This document shows, one piece after another, positions 27,336 through 36,143 of a stretch of 64,000 bases of DNA. Position numbers and translations under genes: made by a program. Every line of letters starts with the position of its first letter. Positions within the stretch are counted from its first letter, which is position 1. The notes below the pieces were generated by a model. The model saw nothing but the letters and a program-made list of their open reading frames with translations. It did not search any database and was not told the DNA's origin. The stretch covers positions 62,001 through 126,000 of the forward strand of contig JBKAGO010000032.1 in NCBI GenBank assembly GCA_046290435.1. The letters are read 5' to 3'. The DNA is from CAVQUE01 sp046290435 (GTDB taxonomy: Bacteria > Actinomycetota > Acidimicrobiia > Acidimicrobiales > UBA8592).

Positions 27336-28814
27336 CTAGTAGCGATAATGCGCCGACTTGAAGGGGCCGTCGACCGGGACGCCGAGATACTCGGCCTGGC
27401 TGTGGGTCATCTCGGTGAGGCGGACGCCCAACGCGTCGAGGTGCAGGCGGGCGACCTTTTCGTCGAGGTGCTTGGGCAGCACCGACACGCCGAGCTCCAT
27501 GAAGTCGGCGGCCTTGTGCAGCTCGATCTGGGCGAGGACCTGGTTGGTGAAGCTGCAGCTCATCACGAAGCTCGGGTGCCCGGTGGCGTTGCCGAGGTTC
27601 ATGAGGCGGCCCTCGCTCAAGATGATGACCGAGTGCCCGTCGGGGAAGACGAACTCGTCGACCTGGGGCTTGATGTTGACGCGTTGGACGTCGGACATAC
27701 GGAAGATGCCGGCCATGTCGATCTCGTTGTCGAAGTGGCCGATGTTGGCGACGATTGCCTGGTGCTTCATGCGGGCCATGTGCTCGGCGGTGATGATGTC
27801 CTTGTTGCCGGTGGCTGTGATCACGATGTCGACGGTGTCCATGACGTCTTCGAGGCGGACGACCTGGTAGCCCTCCATTGCCGCCTGCAGCGCGCAGATG
27901 GGGTCGACCTCGGTGATGAGCACCCGGGCGCCCTGGCCTCGCAGCGATGCCGCGCAGCCCTTGCCGACGTCGCCGTAGCCGCAGACGACGGCGACCTTGC
28001 CGCCGATCATGACGTCGACGGCGCGGTTGAGGCCGTCGATGAGCGAGTGGCGGCAGCCGTAGAGGTTGTCGAACTTGGACTTGGTGACCGAGTCGTTGAC
28101 GTTGATCGCCGGGAACAGCAGCTTGCCGGCCTCGTGCATCTGATAGAGGCGGTGCACGCCGGTGGTGGTCTCCTCGGAGACACCGCGGATGGCCGGCGCG
28201 ATGGTCTCCCAGTCGATGCGCTGGTCGGCGGCGATGTCGGCGAGGCGGGCGAGGAAGACATGCCATTCCTCGGAGTCGTCCTCGCCCCCTTCGGGCACGG
28301 CCCCGGCGCGGGCGAACTCGAGGCCCTTGTGGACCATCATGGTGGCGTCGCCACCGTCGTCGAGGATCAGCGTCGGGCCCTGGCCGTCGCCCCAGTGGAA
28401 GAGCTGTTCGGTCGCCCACCAGTAGTCCTCGAGGGTCTCGCCCTTCCATGCGAAGACGGGCACGCCGGTGGGCGCGTCGATGGTGCCTTCGGGACCGACG
28501 ACCACCGCTGCGGCTGCGTGGTCCTGGGTGGAGAAGATGTTGCAGCTGACCCAGCGGACCTCGGCGCCGAGCACCGTGAGGGTCTCGATGAGCACGGCGG
28601 TCTGGATGGTCATGTGCAGCGAGCCCGCGATGCGGGCCCCGGCGAGGGGCTGCTCGTCGGCGAACTCGGCGCGCAGGGCCATGAGGCCGGGCATCTCGTT
28701 CTCGGCGAGCTGGATCTCCTTGCGGCCGAAGCCCGCGAGGGACAGGTCGGCGACCTTGAAGTCGATGCCGTTGCGAACGTCGGCGGTGGTGGGCTGATCG
28801 ATGATCTCGGACAT
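27336..28814 (-). CDS. ahcY: Adenosylhomocysteinase (SAH hydrolase)
   Basis: Reversibly splits S-adenosylhomocysteine to homocysteine and adenosine, relieving product inhibition of methyltransferases. The 492 residues include the NAD-binding VVCGYGDVGKG near 270, the substrate segment HMTIQTAVLIETL near 67 and NIFSTQDHAAAA near 92, and the C-terminal KSAHYRY closing lid. It carries the roughly 40-residue internal insertion of mycobacterial and plant enzymes. ATG 28814 is preceded by GGAGGT (28821-28826). Upstream lies a remarkable three-hairpin leader. The product homocysteine feeds cbs/metB. Confidence 0.96.
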   Translation of the reverse strand: MSEIIDQPTTADVRNGIDFKVADLSLAGFGRKEIQLAENEMPGLMALRAEFADEQPLAGARIAGSLHMTIQTAVLIETLTVLGAEVRWVSCNIFSTQDHAAAAVVVGPEGTIDAPTGVPVFAWKGETLEDYWWATEQLFHWGDGQGPTLILDDGGDATMMVHKGLEFARAGAVPEGGEDDSEEWHVFLARLADIAADQRIDWETIAPAIRGVSEETTTGVHRLYQMHEAGKLLFPAINVNDSVTKSKFDNLYGCRHSLIDGLNRAVDVMIGGKVAVVCGYGDVGKGCAASLRGQGARVLITEVDPICALQAAMEGYQVVRLEDVMDTVDIVITATGNKDIITAEHMARMKHQAIVANIGHFDNEIDMAGIFRMSDVQRVNIKPQVDEFVFPDGHSVIILSEGRLMNLGNATGHPSFVMSCSFTNQVLAQIELHKAADFMELGVSVLPKHLDEKVARLHLDALGVRLTEMTHSQAEYLGVPVDGPFKSAHYRY

Positions 28815-28867
28815 GGGGCTACCTCCGGGCAGACCGGTCGGGTTGGCGAATGAATCGTTGTGGTCCG

Positions 28868-28934
28868 AGGCTGGGGTCGTCTGACCCTCCGATGGGTGGA
28901 ATCCACCCAGAGCGCTCGCGTCGAGCGCCAGCCC
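28868..28934 (-). promoter_or_regulatory. Candidate four-way-junction RNA leader of ahcY
   Basis: In the transcript: closing stem GGCUG/CAGCC (28933-28929 with 28873-28869, plus a G-U pair), then hairpin GCGCUCG-ACG-CGAGCGC (28928-28912), hairpin UGGGUGGA-U-UCCACCCA (28909-28893), unpaired UCGGA, hairpin GGGUC-AGAC-GACCC (28887-28874). All stems are perfect and nearly contiguous. It ends about 54 bases before the ahcY start. It does not show the SAH-riboswitch consensus (AGGAGCGCUGC ... GGCUCGG). Transcription start is not known, so RNA context is inferred. Confidence 0.5.
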
Positions 28935-28993
28935 ACGGCGGGAGTGTACCGGTCGGGTCGACGCCCGCAGGGGAACCACTGCGCAGCGCCATC

Positions 28994-30193
28994 TCAGGCT
29001 CCGACGCGTTCGAACATCAGGCGTACGAAGTCCAGCTCGGCGGCGTCGAATTCGCCGGCAGCGGCGTCGCTGGGCGAGTCGGCCACCACCCGGGCGAAGG
29101 CCTCGGCGAAGTCACCCGCGCCGACGTGGAAGTCCGCTGCGCCGCTCTCGGGCCACCAGGGCCCTTCGAGGCCGCGCAGTTCCTGCCAGGTGGCTCGGGC
29201 GGTGCCGTCGAGGTACATGACGTCGAAGGCGTGACCGAGCTCGTGGGCGAGGACGCCGGCGACGTCGGTCGGGGTGTCCGTGGGGCTCACGTACACCGTG
29301 ATGGTCCGGGTGACGGTGTTGGTGTTGCCGCGATAGCCGTCGCGTGGCCCGTCGAATTCGACGGACCAGTCGCCGAGGACCGTTGCGGCCGGGAAGTCGA
29401 CCAGCGTCCATGCGGCGGCACCGACCGATGCCGGATCGCCGGGGATGTAGGACACCGCGGCCGGGGCATCGCCTGAGGCGCCGGGGTTCTCGATCGCGGT
29501 GGCTGGTCCGAGTGTCGGGTCGGTGACTGCGCCGACGAGCGTTGCCGACGCGGCGAGTTCGGTGGTGGAACCGGTGAGCGTCGGCCGCTCGGGCGCCGGG
29601 AACTGGATGACCAGCAGACCGCCGACGGTCGACAGCCCGACGGCGACGCCGGCGGCAGGGACTGCGAGACGGTGGCGGAGGCGCTGGAACCAGGGCACCA
29701 CCGCTGGGCCCATGAGCTCGGCGAGGCGCTGCTCGACCTCGGTGATGGAGCGCTCGAGGGCCGCGGCGAGCACTGCGAGGTCCTGGGAACGCAGGGTGAG
29801 CGTCCGGCCTGGTTCCATCCCGCGCAACAGGTAGAGCAACGAGAGGTACCGACCGAGCACCTCGTCGACCGAGGCGTCGGCGGGGAGGGCGCGGACCTGT
29901 CCGCCGGCGGCAACGGCCTGTTCGGACAGGTCGACGACCAGCTCGCTGCGCTCCGGCACGACCGATCCGGCCCCGGCGCCGTAGAGCCGCATGAGCCGGT
30001 TGATCTGATCGTCGTCCAGGGCCTTGCGGCCGAGTTCGATGCTGCGCAGCTCCTCGGGGCCGAACTCCGGAGCGCGTGTGGCCGCGAATTCCTCGATGGA
30101 GAGGCCGAGTTCGGCCCGCGAGGCGCTCAGGAGCGCGCCGAGTCGGTTCGGCGGGACCAGCGACAGGTCCGGCTCCGAGTGCGGTCGGGTCAC
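28994..30193 (-). CDS. HTH-transmembrane protein with extracellular zinc-protease-like domain
   Basis: A 399-residue protein in three parts: an N-terminal XRE-like helix-turn-helix (LGALLSASRAELGLSIEEF, about 17-35, to about 75), a helical middle, one membrane helix (about 175-197, VPAAGVAVGLSTVGGLLVIQF), and a C-terminal domain with the zincin motif HELGH near 322-326 plus a possible downstream Glu ligand in FAEAFARVV near 369. It could link an outside protease/sensor to DNA binding inside; family function is unknown to me. GTG 30193 overlaps the stop of a shorter paralogue (GTGA). Confidence 0.75.
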   Translation of the reverse strand: MTRPHSEPDLSLVPPNRLGALLSASRAELGLSIEEFAATRAPEFGPEELRSIELGRKALDDDQINRLMRLYGAGAGSVVPERSELVVDLSEQAVAAGGQVRALPADASVDEVLGRYLSLLYLLRGMEPGRTLTLRSQDLAVLAAALERSITEVEQRLAELMGPAVVPWFQRLRHRLAVPAAGVAVGLSTVGGLLVIQFPAPERPTLTGSTTELAASATLVGAVTDPTLGPATAIENPGASGDAPAAVSYIPGDPASVGAAAWTLVDFPAATVLGDWSVEFDGPRDGYRGNTNTVTRTITVYVSPTDTPTDVAGVLAHELGHAFDVMYLDGTARATWQELRGLEGPWWPESGAADFHVGAGDFAEAFARVVADSPSDAAAGEFDAAELDFVRLMFERVGA

Positions 30194-30783
30194 TTCACGA
30201 GGACGAGCATGCCGTGCGGCGTGGGGCCGACCAGCAGGCCGGCTGCCGGCACGACCAGGCGACGGCGCATGCGCTCGGCGTACATCTCGACCATCTCGGT
30301 GTCGTGCTCCATGATGCGCTCGAGCAGGGTGAGGACGTCGGTCTCGGTCCGGTTGAACGCGTGACCGAGCATCGCGGCGTCGTCGCCACGGACCTGGAGT
30401 ATCTCGCCCACCGGCCTGCTGCGCATCAGGTACAACAGCGCCACGTAACGCTGCAGGACCGAGAGGATCAACTCTTCGGTGAAGTCGTCCGCCGAAAGCG
30501 ACGTGGGAAGGTCCTCGTCGTCGGCGATGATGAGGCGCGAGCGTTGTGCCGAGGGCGGCATCGAGTTGAACTCGTAGATCAGGCTGAGGGCCTCGATCCT
30601 GGCGTCATCGAGCGTGGCGGATCCGGCCTCGATCGCCTCGAGGTCGGCAACGCTGAACTGACCCATGGAGCGGCGGGCCATGTCGCTCAGTTCATAGCCG
30701 TGCATCTCGCGTCGCTTCGCGAGCATGGCACCCAGTCGGCGGTGGGGAACGAGTCCCATGGCGGTCGCGGCGGTGATTGCCAT
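30190..30783 (-). CDS. HTH-transmembrane paralogue without protease domain
   Basis: A 197-residue protein homologous to the first half of its downstream neighbour: XRE-like helix-turn-helix (RRLGAMLAKRREMHGYELSDM, about 15-35), shared middle (LILSVLQRYVALLYLMRSRPVG), and the same C-terminal hydrophobic segment (RRRLVVPAAGLLVG) where it ends. Tandem duplication followed by fusion or loss of the protease part is the likely history. The two overlap by 4 bases and are probably cotranslated and may form a heteromer. Confidence 0.72.
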   Translation of the reverse strand: MAITAATAMGLVPHRRLGAMLAKRREMHGYELSDMARRSMGQFSVADLEAIEAGSATLDDARIEALSLIYEFNSMPPSAQRSRLIIADDEDLPTSLSADDFTEELILSVLQRYVALLYLMRSRPVGEILQVRGDDAAMLGHAFNRTETDVLTLLERIMEHDTEMVEMYAERMRRRLVVPAAGLLVGPTPHGMLVLVK

Positions 30784-30873
30784 GGGGTCAGGATCGGCAT
30801 CTCCGACCCGATTGTGAGGGTTGCGCTGGTCGGCGACGGCGACGATTCGTGCCGACGCACAGGCAGTTTCGGG

Positions 30874-31080
30874 TCAGCCGGCGTCGGCCATGATGCGGTC
30901 GTGTTCGGCATCGTCGGCGGCCTCGGCCTCGTCGATCAACATGACCGGGATGTCATCGACGATCCGGTAGATCCGCCGCAGCCGCGGGTTGTAGAGCAGC
31001 CCGTCGCCTTCGCGGTACACGAGCGGCCCCTTGTCCTCGGGGCAGACCAGGATGTCGAGGAGTCGTTGATCGAGCGCCAT
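30874..31080 (-). CDS. Trm112-like small protein
   Basis: A 68-residue protein of the Trm112/UPF0434 family: LLDILVCPEDKGPLVY (about 8-23) and YRIVDDIPVMLIDEA (about 43-57). In eukaryotes Trm112 activates methyltransferases; in actinobacteria the role is unclear, but the gene is regularly next to manB as here (11 bases downstream). Only one cysteine remains of the zinc-binding set, so it probably does not bind zinc. ATG 31080 chosen by family start. Confidence 0.83.
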   Translation of the reverse strand: MALDQRLLDILVCPEDKGPLVYREGDGLLYNPRLRRIYRIVDDIPVMLIDEAEAADDAEHDRIMADAG

Positions 31081-31091
31081 GGGCCCTGACA

Positions 31092-32450
31092 CTACTCGCC
31101 CGAGCCGACCATCAGCGCCCGGATCTCTGCGACGCGACGGGTCATCGCGGCCGCATCGGGGGCCTCGAGGTTGAGGCGCAGGAGCGGTTCGGTGTTGGAC
31201 GGGCGCACGTTGAACCACCAGTCGCCATGATCCACCGTCAGCCCGTCGAGGTGGTCGAGGTCTGCATCGGCGTGGGCTTCGGCGATGCGGGCGATCACGG
31301 CCTGCTGATCGTCGACGACGGTGTTGATCTCGCCCGAGGCGACGTAGCGCTCGAAGGGCTTGCGGAGCTCCGAGAGAGCCGTATCGGCCTTGCTGAGTTG
31401 TTCGAGCACGACGAGCGCCGCGATCAGTCCGGAATCGGCCCGGTAGTTGTCACGGAAGTAGTAATGCCCGGAGTGTTCGCCGGCGAAGACGGCGTCGGTC
31501 TCGGCCATCAGACCCTTGATGAAGGAATGACCGACCCGGCTACGCACCGCTTTGCCGCCGTTCTCGGCGATGACCTCGGGCACGGTCTTGGAGCAGATGA
31601 GGTTGTGGATCACCGTGGCGCCGGGGTTCGCCTCGAGCATCCCGGCGGCCACCATCGCGGTCGTCAGCGAGCCCGACACCGGCTGGGCCTGCTCGTCGAC
31701 GAGGAAGACACGGTCTGCGTCGCCGTCGAAGGCGAGCCCGATGTCGGCGCCGATCTCGAGGACGCGGGCGCAGAGGTCCACGAGGTTGTCGGCATCCAGT
31801 GGGTCGGCGGGATGGTTCGGGAACGTACCGTCGAGCTCCGGATAGAGGATGTCGAGTTCGATCGGGAGGCCGGCGAACACTGCCGGCACGACCAGACCAC
31901 CCATCCCGTTGGCGGTGTCGGCGACGACCTTGAGCGGTGCCAGCGTGTCGACGTCGATGAAGCTGCGGACGTGATCTGCGAAGGCATCGAGCAGATCGAG
32001 CTCCTCGACCTTGCCGGTCGTCGCTGCCGGTGGCCGATCGGTCCGTGCGAGCTCTTTGATTGCCACCAGGCCCGACTCGGCGCCGATGGGCACGGCACCG
32101 GCGCGACACATCTTGATGCCGTTGTAGCCGGCCGGATTGTGCGAGGCCGTGAACACCGCTCCCGGCACCCCGAGCGACCCGGCTGCGTAGTACAGCATGT
32201 CGGTCGACGCGAGCCCGAGGTCGACGACGTCGACGCCCTGCGATGTCGCGCCGTCGATGAAGGCGGCGACGAGCTCGACGCCCGACGGGCGCATGTCCCG
32301 ACCGACGACCACCCGGTCGAGGTCGCCGAGTTCGGCCCGCAACATCGTCACGAACGCGGCGCCGATCCGTCGACACGCCGGCGCATCGATCTGGTCGGGA
32401 TAGGTGCCACGGACGTCGTATGCCTTGAAGATCGCGTCGAGATCAGCCAC
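31092..32450 (-). CDS. manB: Phosphomannomutase/phosphoglucomutase
   Basis: Interconverts hexose 6- and 1-phosphates, giving mannose 1-phosphate for GDP-mannose. The 452 residues have the four usual domains: catalytic phosphoserine in TASHNPAGYNG near 101-111, magnesium loop DGDADR near 243-248, sugar-binding GEHSGHYYF near 325-333, phosphate-binding RPSNTEP near 414-420. GTG start at 32450. GDP-mannose from this route is the substrate for the gmd-rmd pair 10 kb away. No manA or manC is in the window. Confidence 0.92.
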   Translation of the reverse strand: MADLDAIFKAYDVRGTYPDQIDAPACRRIGAAFVTMLRAELGDLDRVVVGRDMRPSGVELVAAFIDGATSQGVDVVDLGLASTDMLYYAAGSLGVPGAVFTASHNPAGYNGIKMCRAGAVPIGAESGLVAIKELARTDRPPAATTGKVEELDLLDAFADHVRSFIDVDTLAPLKVVADTANGMGGLVVPAVFAGLPIELDILYPELDGTFPNHPADPLDADNLVDLCARVLEIGADIGLAFDGDADRVFLVDEQAQPVSGSLTTAMVAAGMLEANPGATVIHNLICSKTVPEVIAENGGKAVRSRVGHSFIKGLMAETDAVFAGEHSGHYYFRDNYRADSGLIAALVVLEQLSKADTALSELRKPFERYVASGEINTVVDDQQAVIARIAEAHADADLDHLDGLTVDHGDWWFNVRPSNTEPLLRLNLEAPDAAAMTRRVAEIRALMVGSGE

Positions 32451-32521
32451 GACGACGACGGTACCGGTGGCGGGGGTATGACGGGTAGGTCAATCCCACC
32501 CATCGCTCCACATGGGCGGCG

Positions 32522-33373
32522 TCAGGCCAACAGGGTGACGAGCGTCGTCGCGTTGAAAGCCGCGTGGGCCCAGATGGCCGGGCCGAGGCGGCCGGTCCGA
32601 TGGGTCATCACCGCGAGCACCACGCCGACGGCGAACAGCGCTGGAATCAGGATCAGCTGGAAGTGGACGACCGAGAAGATCGCCGAGGAGAAGATGATCC
32701 CGACCCACAGGTTCCAGCGGGGCGAGGTGGTGTCGGGGCGCCGGCCCTCGGGGAGGAGAAGCTCGAGCCAGCGCATGTTGCGGCGCTTGCGGTAGGACTC
32801 GAACAACAGGCCACGGAAGAAGAGCTCCTCGACGAGCGGCGCGACGACGCCGACGACGAAGATCAGCGCGATCACCCCTGCGGTGTCATCGGCCCGGTCG
32901 GCGAGCTCGCGTGCGGACTCGCCGACATCGTCGAGGTCCAGCCCGAAGAGCCAGATGAACGGCAGCGTCACCGCGGGCACCAACAGGAACTGCATGGCCA
33001 CGCCGATGAACAGGCCCGATGGCACGTCACGCCACCGTGAGCTGATGCGGAAGTCGCGGACCGCTCCCTCGCCCTTGGAGCGGCTGACGGCGATGGCGAC
33101 ACCGGCGAGGGTGAAGTGCAAGGGCAGGTTCATCATCGCGAAGACCGTCATCGGGACCTCGTCGATGGAGTCGTAGCCCCCGACGATCAAGATGATGCTG
33201 CCGATGAACGCGGCGGCGAGTTGGCTCGCCAGGATGCCGATCCAGGCGTCACCCAGGCCCCACCGGCGCGCAGCCGGATCCGGGACGTGACCGTCGTCGG
33301 GCGCGTCGGGCAGCGGGCCCGGAGACTGGGGAACGGGCGGACCCGACGGCGGTGGAGGGGGCTGCGACGACAT
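32522..33373 (-). CDS. CPBP-family intramembrane metalloprotease
   Basis: A 283-residue membrane protein of the CAAX-protease/bacteriocin-processing family (Abi). A cytoplasmic-looking proline-rich head (about 1-35, five consecutive prolines) precedes about seven or eight membrane helices. Catalytic motifs: EELFFRG near 188, FSVVH near 238, and HAAFN near 274. Substrate unknown; such proteins process prenylated or secreted peptides. ATG 33373 chosen because the hydrophilic head begins there. Divergent from ftsH across 166 bases. Confidence 0.82.
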   Translation of the reverse strand: MSSQPPPPPSGPPVPQSPGPLPDAPDDGHVPDPAARRWGLGDAWIGILASQLAAAFIGSIILIVGGYDSIDEVPMTVFAMMNLPLHFTLAGVAIAVSRSKGEGAVRDFRISSRWRDVPSGLFIGVAMQFLLVPAVTLPFIWLFGLDLDDVGESARELADRADDTAGVIALIFVVGVVAPLVEELFFRGLLFESYRKRRNMRWLELLLPEGRRPDTTSPRWNLWVGIIFSSAIFSVVHFQLILIPALFAVGVVLAVMTHRTGRLGPAIWAHAAFNATTLVTLLA

Positions 33374-33539
33374 GTCGTCGATGATGGTACCGACCCGACC
33401 CCTGACAAACAGGGCCGTGGTCGCGCTCCCGCGCGATGGAATCGGGACGAACTGCCGATGGTTACACCGCAACGATGTCCCGGCAGCCGCCCCCGCCCTG
33501 GCCGGGCATCCCCGATCCCGCCCACTACGATGGACCCTC

Positions 33540-35594
33540 ATGGCTGACAGCCCCCCACCGCCACCACCGCCTCCACCTCCCCCGCCACCGCCGGCACCGC
33601 GCGGCGGTACCAAGGGCGACAAGGGTGACAAGCCCGAACAGCCCTGGACCCGCTGGCTCGCCTGGGCATTCGCGCTCGCGCTGCTGGCGGCGCTGATCCT
33701 GCCCGGCGTGTTCGGATCCGATGACGGCGAAGACGTCACCTACAACGAGTTCATCGGGCTGGTGGGCGACGGCGACGTCGAACAGGCCGAGTTCAACAAC
33801 GACAACGGCCGGATCACCGCGACGCTCGACGACGGCCGCAAGATCCAGACCGAAGGCCCACTCGACCTCTCCGACTCCGACGAGGAGTTCTTCCGGGCCA
33901 ACACCGACTTCACCTACACCACGCCCGGCACCAACATCTTCACCGGGTTCATCATCCCGATCCTCGGCCCGCTGGCGCTGATCCTGCTCTTCTTCTACTG
34001 GCTACAGCGCCGTGCGCAGGGCCAGATGGGCGGGATCATGAACGTGGGCAAGTCGAAGGCCAAGACCTATTCGACCGAACGCCCCGGCACGACCTTCGAC
34101 GACGTCGCGGGCTACGCCGGGGTCAAACAGGAGGTCCGCGAGGTCGTCGACTTCTTGAAGACAGCCGAGAAGTTCGGCGAGATCGGTGCCCGTATCCCCA
34201 AGGGCGTCCTGCTGGTCGGCCCGCCGGGTACGGGCAAGACCCTCATCGCCCGCGCCGTCGCGGGCGAGGCCGGCGTGCCATTCCTGTCGGTGACGGGTTC
34301 GGACTTCATGGAGATGTTCGTCGGCGTCGGCGCCAGCCGCGTCCGTGATCTGTTCCAGTCGGCCCGCAAGATGGGCCGGGCGATCATCTTCATCGACGAG
34401 ATCGACTCCATCGGCCGCAAGCGCGGCGCAGGACTCGGCGGCGGTCACGACGAACGCGAGCAGACCCTCAACCAGATGCTCGCCGAGATGGACGGTTTCG
34501 AGGCCACCGAGGGCATCGTCATGATGGCGGCAACCAACCGGCCCGACATCCTCGATCCGGCTCTGCTGCGCCCGGGCCGCTTCGACCGCCAGGTCATCGT
34601 CCCGCTGCCCGAGCTCGACGACCGCCGGGCGATCCTCGAGGTCCACGCGAAGTCGAAGGTCCTCGCCGACGACGTCGACCTCCAGGTCGTGGCCAGGGGA
34701 ACCCCGGGCATGGCCGGTGCAGATCTCGCCAACCTGTTGAACGAGGCGGCGCTCATCGCGGTGCGCGAAGGAGACAGCGCCATCGCGAAGCACCACATCG
34801 AATCAGCACGCGATCGGGTGCTCATGGGCGCCAAGCGCGAGGCGGCCGTCCTCAACGACGAAGAGCGCGAGCGTGTCGCCTATCACGAGTCCGGCCACGC
34901 GCTGGCCGCGGCGCTGCTGCCCAACACCGATCCCCTCCACAAGGTCACGATCATCCCTCGGGGCATGGCCTTGGGCGTCACGATGACACTGCCCGAAGAG
35001 GACCGCTACCTCTTGCGTCAGAGCTACATCACCGACGAGCTGGTCAAGATGCTCGGCGGCCGGATGGCCGAGGACCTCGTCTTCGGCGAGGTCAGCTCGG
35101 GCGCGGCGGACGACCTGGCCCGAGCCACCGAGATGGCCGGCAAGATGGTGCGCGAGTGGGGCATGAGCGAGCGCATCGGTCCGATGGCCTGGCGTGGCGG
35201 GAACGGGCAGGTCTTCCTCGGTGAGGACATGGGTCGTCCCCGCGAATACAGCGACGAGATGGCCCACATCATCGACGAGGAGATCGAGCGCATCCTGCGT
35301 GATGCCGAGCAACGGTGCCGGGTGCTGCTGACCGAGAACCGCAACGGCCTCGATCTGGTGGCACGCTCGCTGCTCGAGCACGAGACCATCGACGGCCCCG
35401 AGGTCGGCCGGCTGCTCGAGATCGCCCGCACCCCCGGACCTGTCGGCGACGCGCCCGTCGACGTCGAAGAAGCGCCCACCGAGGCTCCCACAGCAGAGGC
35501 CGGTGCCATCTCCGGTATCGACGCAGGCGCCGCCGGCGACGGGGCGGCCGATGACATGGCCGCAGCGTCACGCAACGACGTCCCCGGCTACTGA
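33540..35594 (+). CDS. ftsH: ATP-dependent zinc metalloprotease FtsH
   Basis: Membrane-bound AAA protease degrading damaged and regulatory proteins. The 684 residues begin with an unbroken run of about 14 prolines, then membrane helix 1 (about 40-58), an extracytoplasmic domain, helix 2 (about 137-160), AAA domain with Walker A GPPGTGKT near 227 and Walker B IIFIDEID near 282, the SRH arginines (RPGRFDRQ), and the protease motif HESGH near 448. The C-terminus is an Ala/Asp-rich tail. The polyproline start is unusual. ATG 33540 fits the family; upstream extension lacks homology. Confidence 0.95.
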   Translation: MADSPPPPPPPPPPPPPPAPRGGTKGDKGDKPEQPWTRWLAWAFALALLAALILPGVFGSDDGEDVTYNEFIGLVGDGDVEQAEFNNDNGRITATLDDGRKIQTEGPLDLSDSDEEFFRANTDFTYTTPGTNIFTGFIIPILGPLALILLFFYWLQRRAQGQMGGIMNVGKSKAKTYSTERPGTTFDDVAGYAGVKQEVREVVDFLKTAEKFGEIGARIPKGVLLVGPPGTGKTLIARAVAGEAGVPFLSVTGSDFMEMFVGVGASRVRDLFQSARKMGRAIIFIDEIDSIGRKRGAGLGGGHDEREQTLNQMLAEMDGFEATEGIVMMAATNRPDILDPALLRPGRFDRQVIVPLPELDDRRAILEVHAKSKVLADDVDLQVVARGTPGMAGADLANLLNEAALIAVREGDSAIAKHHIESARDRVLMGAKREAAVLNDEERERVAYHESGHALAAALLPNTDPLHKVTIIPRGMALGVTMTLPEEDRYLLRQSYITDELVKMLGGRMAEDLVFGEVSSGAADDLARATEMAGKMVREWGMSERIGPMAWRGGNGQVFLGEDMGRPREYSDEMAHIIDEEIERILRDAEQRCRVLLTENRNGLDLVARSLLEHETIDGPEVGRLLEIARTPGPVGDAPVDVEEAPTEAPTAEAGAISGIDAGAAGDGAADDMAAASRNDVPGY

Positions 35595-35642
35595 TCGAAC
35601 GGTGCCCGGACCGCTGCTCCCGATCGACGTCCATCTCCGACC

Positions 35643-36092
35643 GTGCTGATCACCGTCCTCATCGTCGCCGTGGTCGTGGCCGGCGCTGCCGTGTTGTCGG
35701 TCGCGATGCAGCGCCGACGGCCCGATCCCCCGACCTCGCCGCGTATGGCGGTCCCCCAACAGCTCGACCGCAGCGACTTCGCAGACCCCGACAGCCCTTG
35801 GCTCATGGTGGTTTTCGGCTCGGCCACGTGCGCGAGCTGTCGCGATGCCTGGAGCATCGTCGAGCGCCTCGACGTACCGTCGGTATCGGTGCAACGCCTC
35901 GACTTCCCCGCAGAGCGGGCGATCCACGAGCGCTATCGCATCGACTCGGTGCCAACCATCGTGCTGGCCGACACCGACGGGGTCGTGCGGTGGTCGTCGC
36001 TCGGGGTCCCGAACGAACGCGGCCTGGCCGAAGCGCTCGAGGACCTCGACGTCGTCCCGCCCGACGACGGCACGGCCATCCCCTTCGGCTGA
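35643..36092 (+). CDS. Membrane-anchored thioredoxin-like protein
   Basis: A 149-residue protein with an N-terminal signal anchor (about 1-22) and an outward thioredoxin domain. The redox site is CASC near 63-66 (not the classical CGPC), and the cis-proline is in VPTIV near 102. It may reduce or shuffle disulfides in exported proteins, or serve cytochrome or envelope maturation. GTG 35643; 48 bases after ftsH, possibly cotranscribed. Confidence 0.78.
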   Translation: MLITVLIVAVVVAGAAVLSVAMQRRRPDPPTSPRMAVPQQLDRSDFADPDSPWLMVVFGSATCASCRDAWSIVERLDVPSVSVQRLDFPAERAIHERYRIDSVPTIVLADTDGVVRWSSLGVPNERGLAEALEDLDVVPPDDGTAIPFG

Positions 36093-36143
36093 ACGCTGCG
36101 CGCGGCGTTCGACGCCCCGCAGCATGCGGTGCCTCGGAGCGGC

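Noticed and set aside
28868..28934. Identification of the ahcY leader as a known SAH or SAM riboswitch
   Set aside because: The conserved SAH pseudoknot sequences and the SAM GCAACC core are missing, so it is listed only as an unassigned structure.
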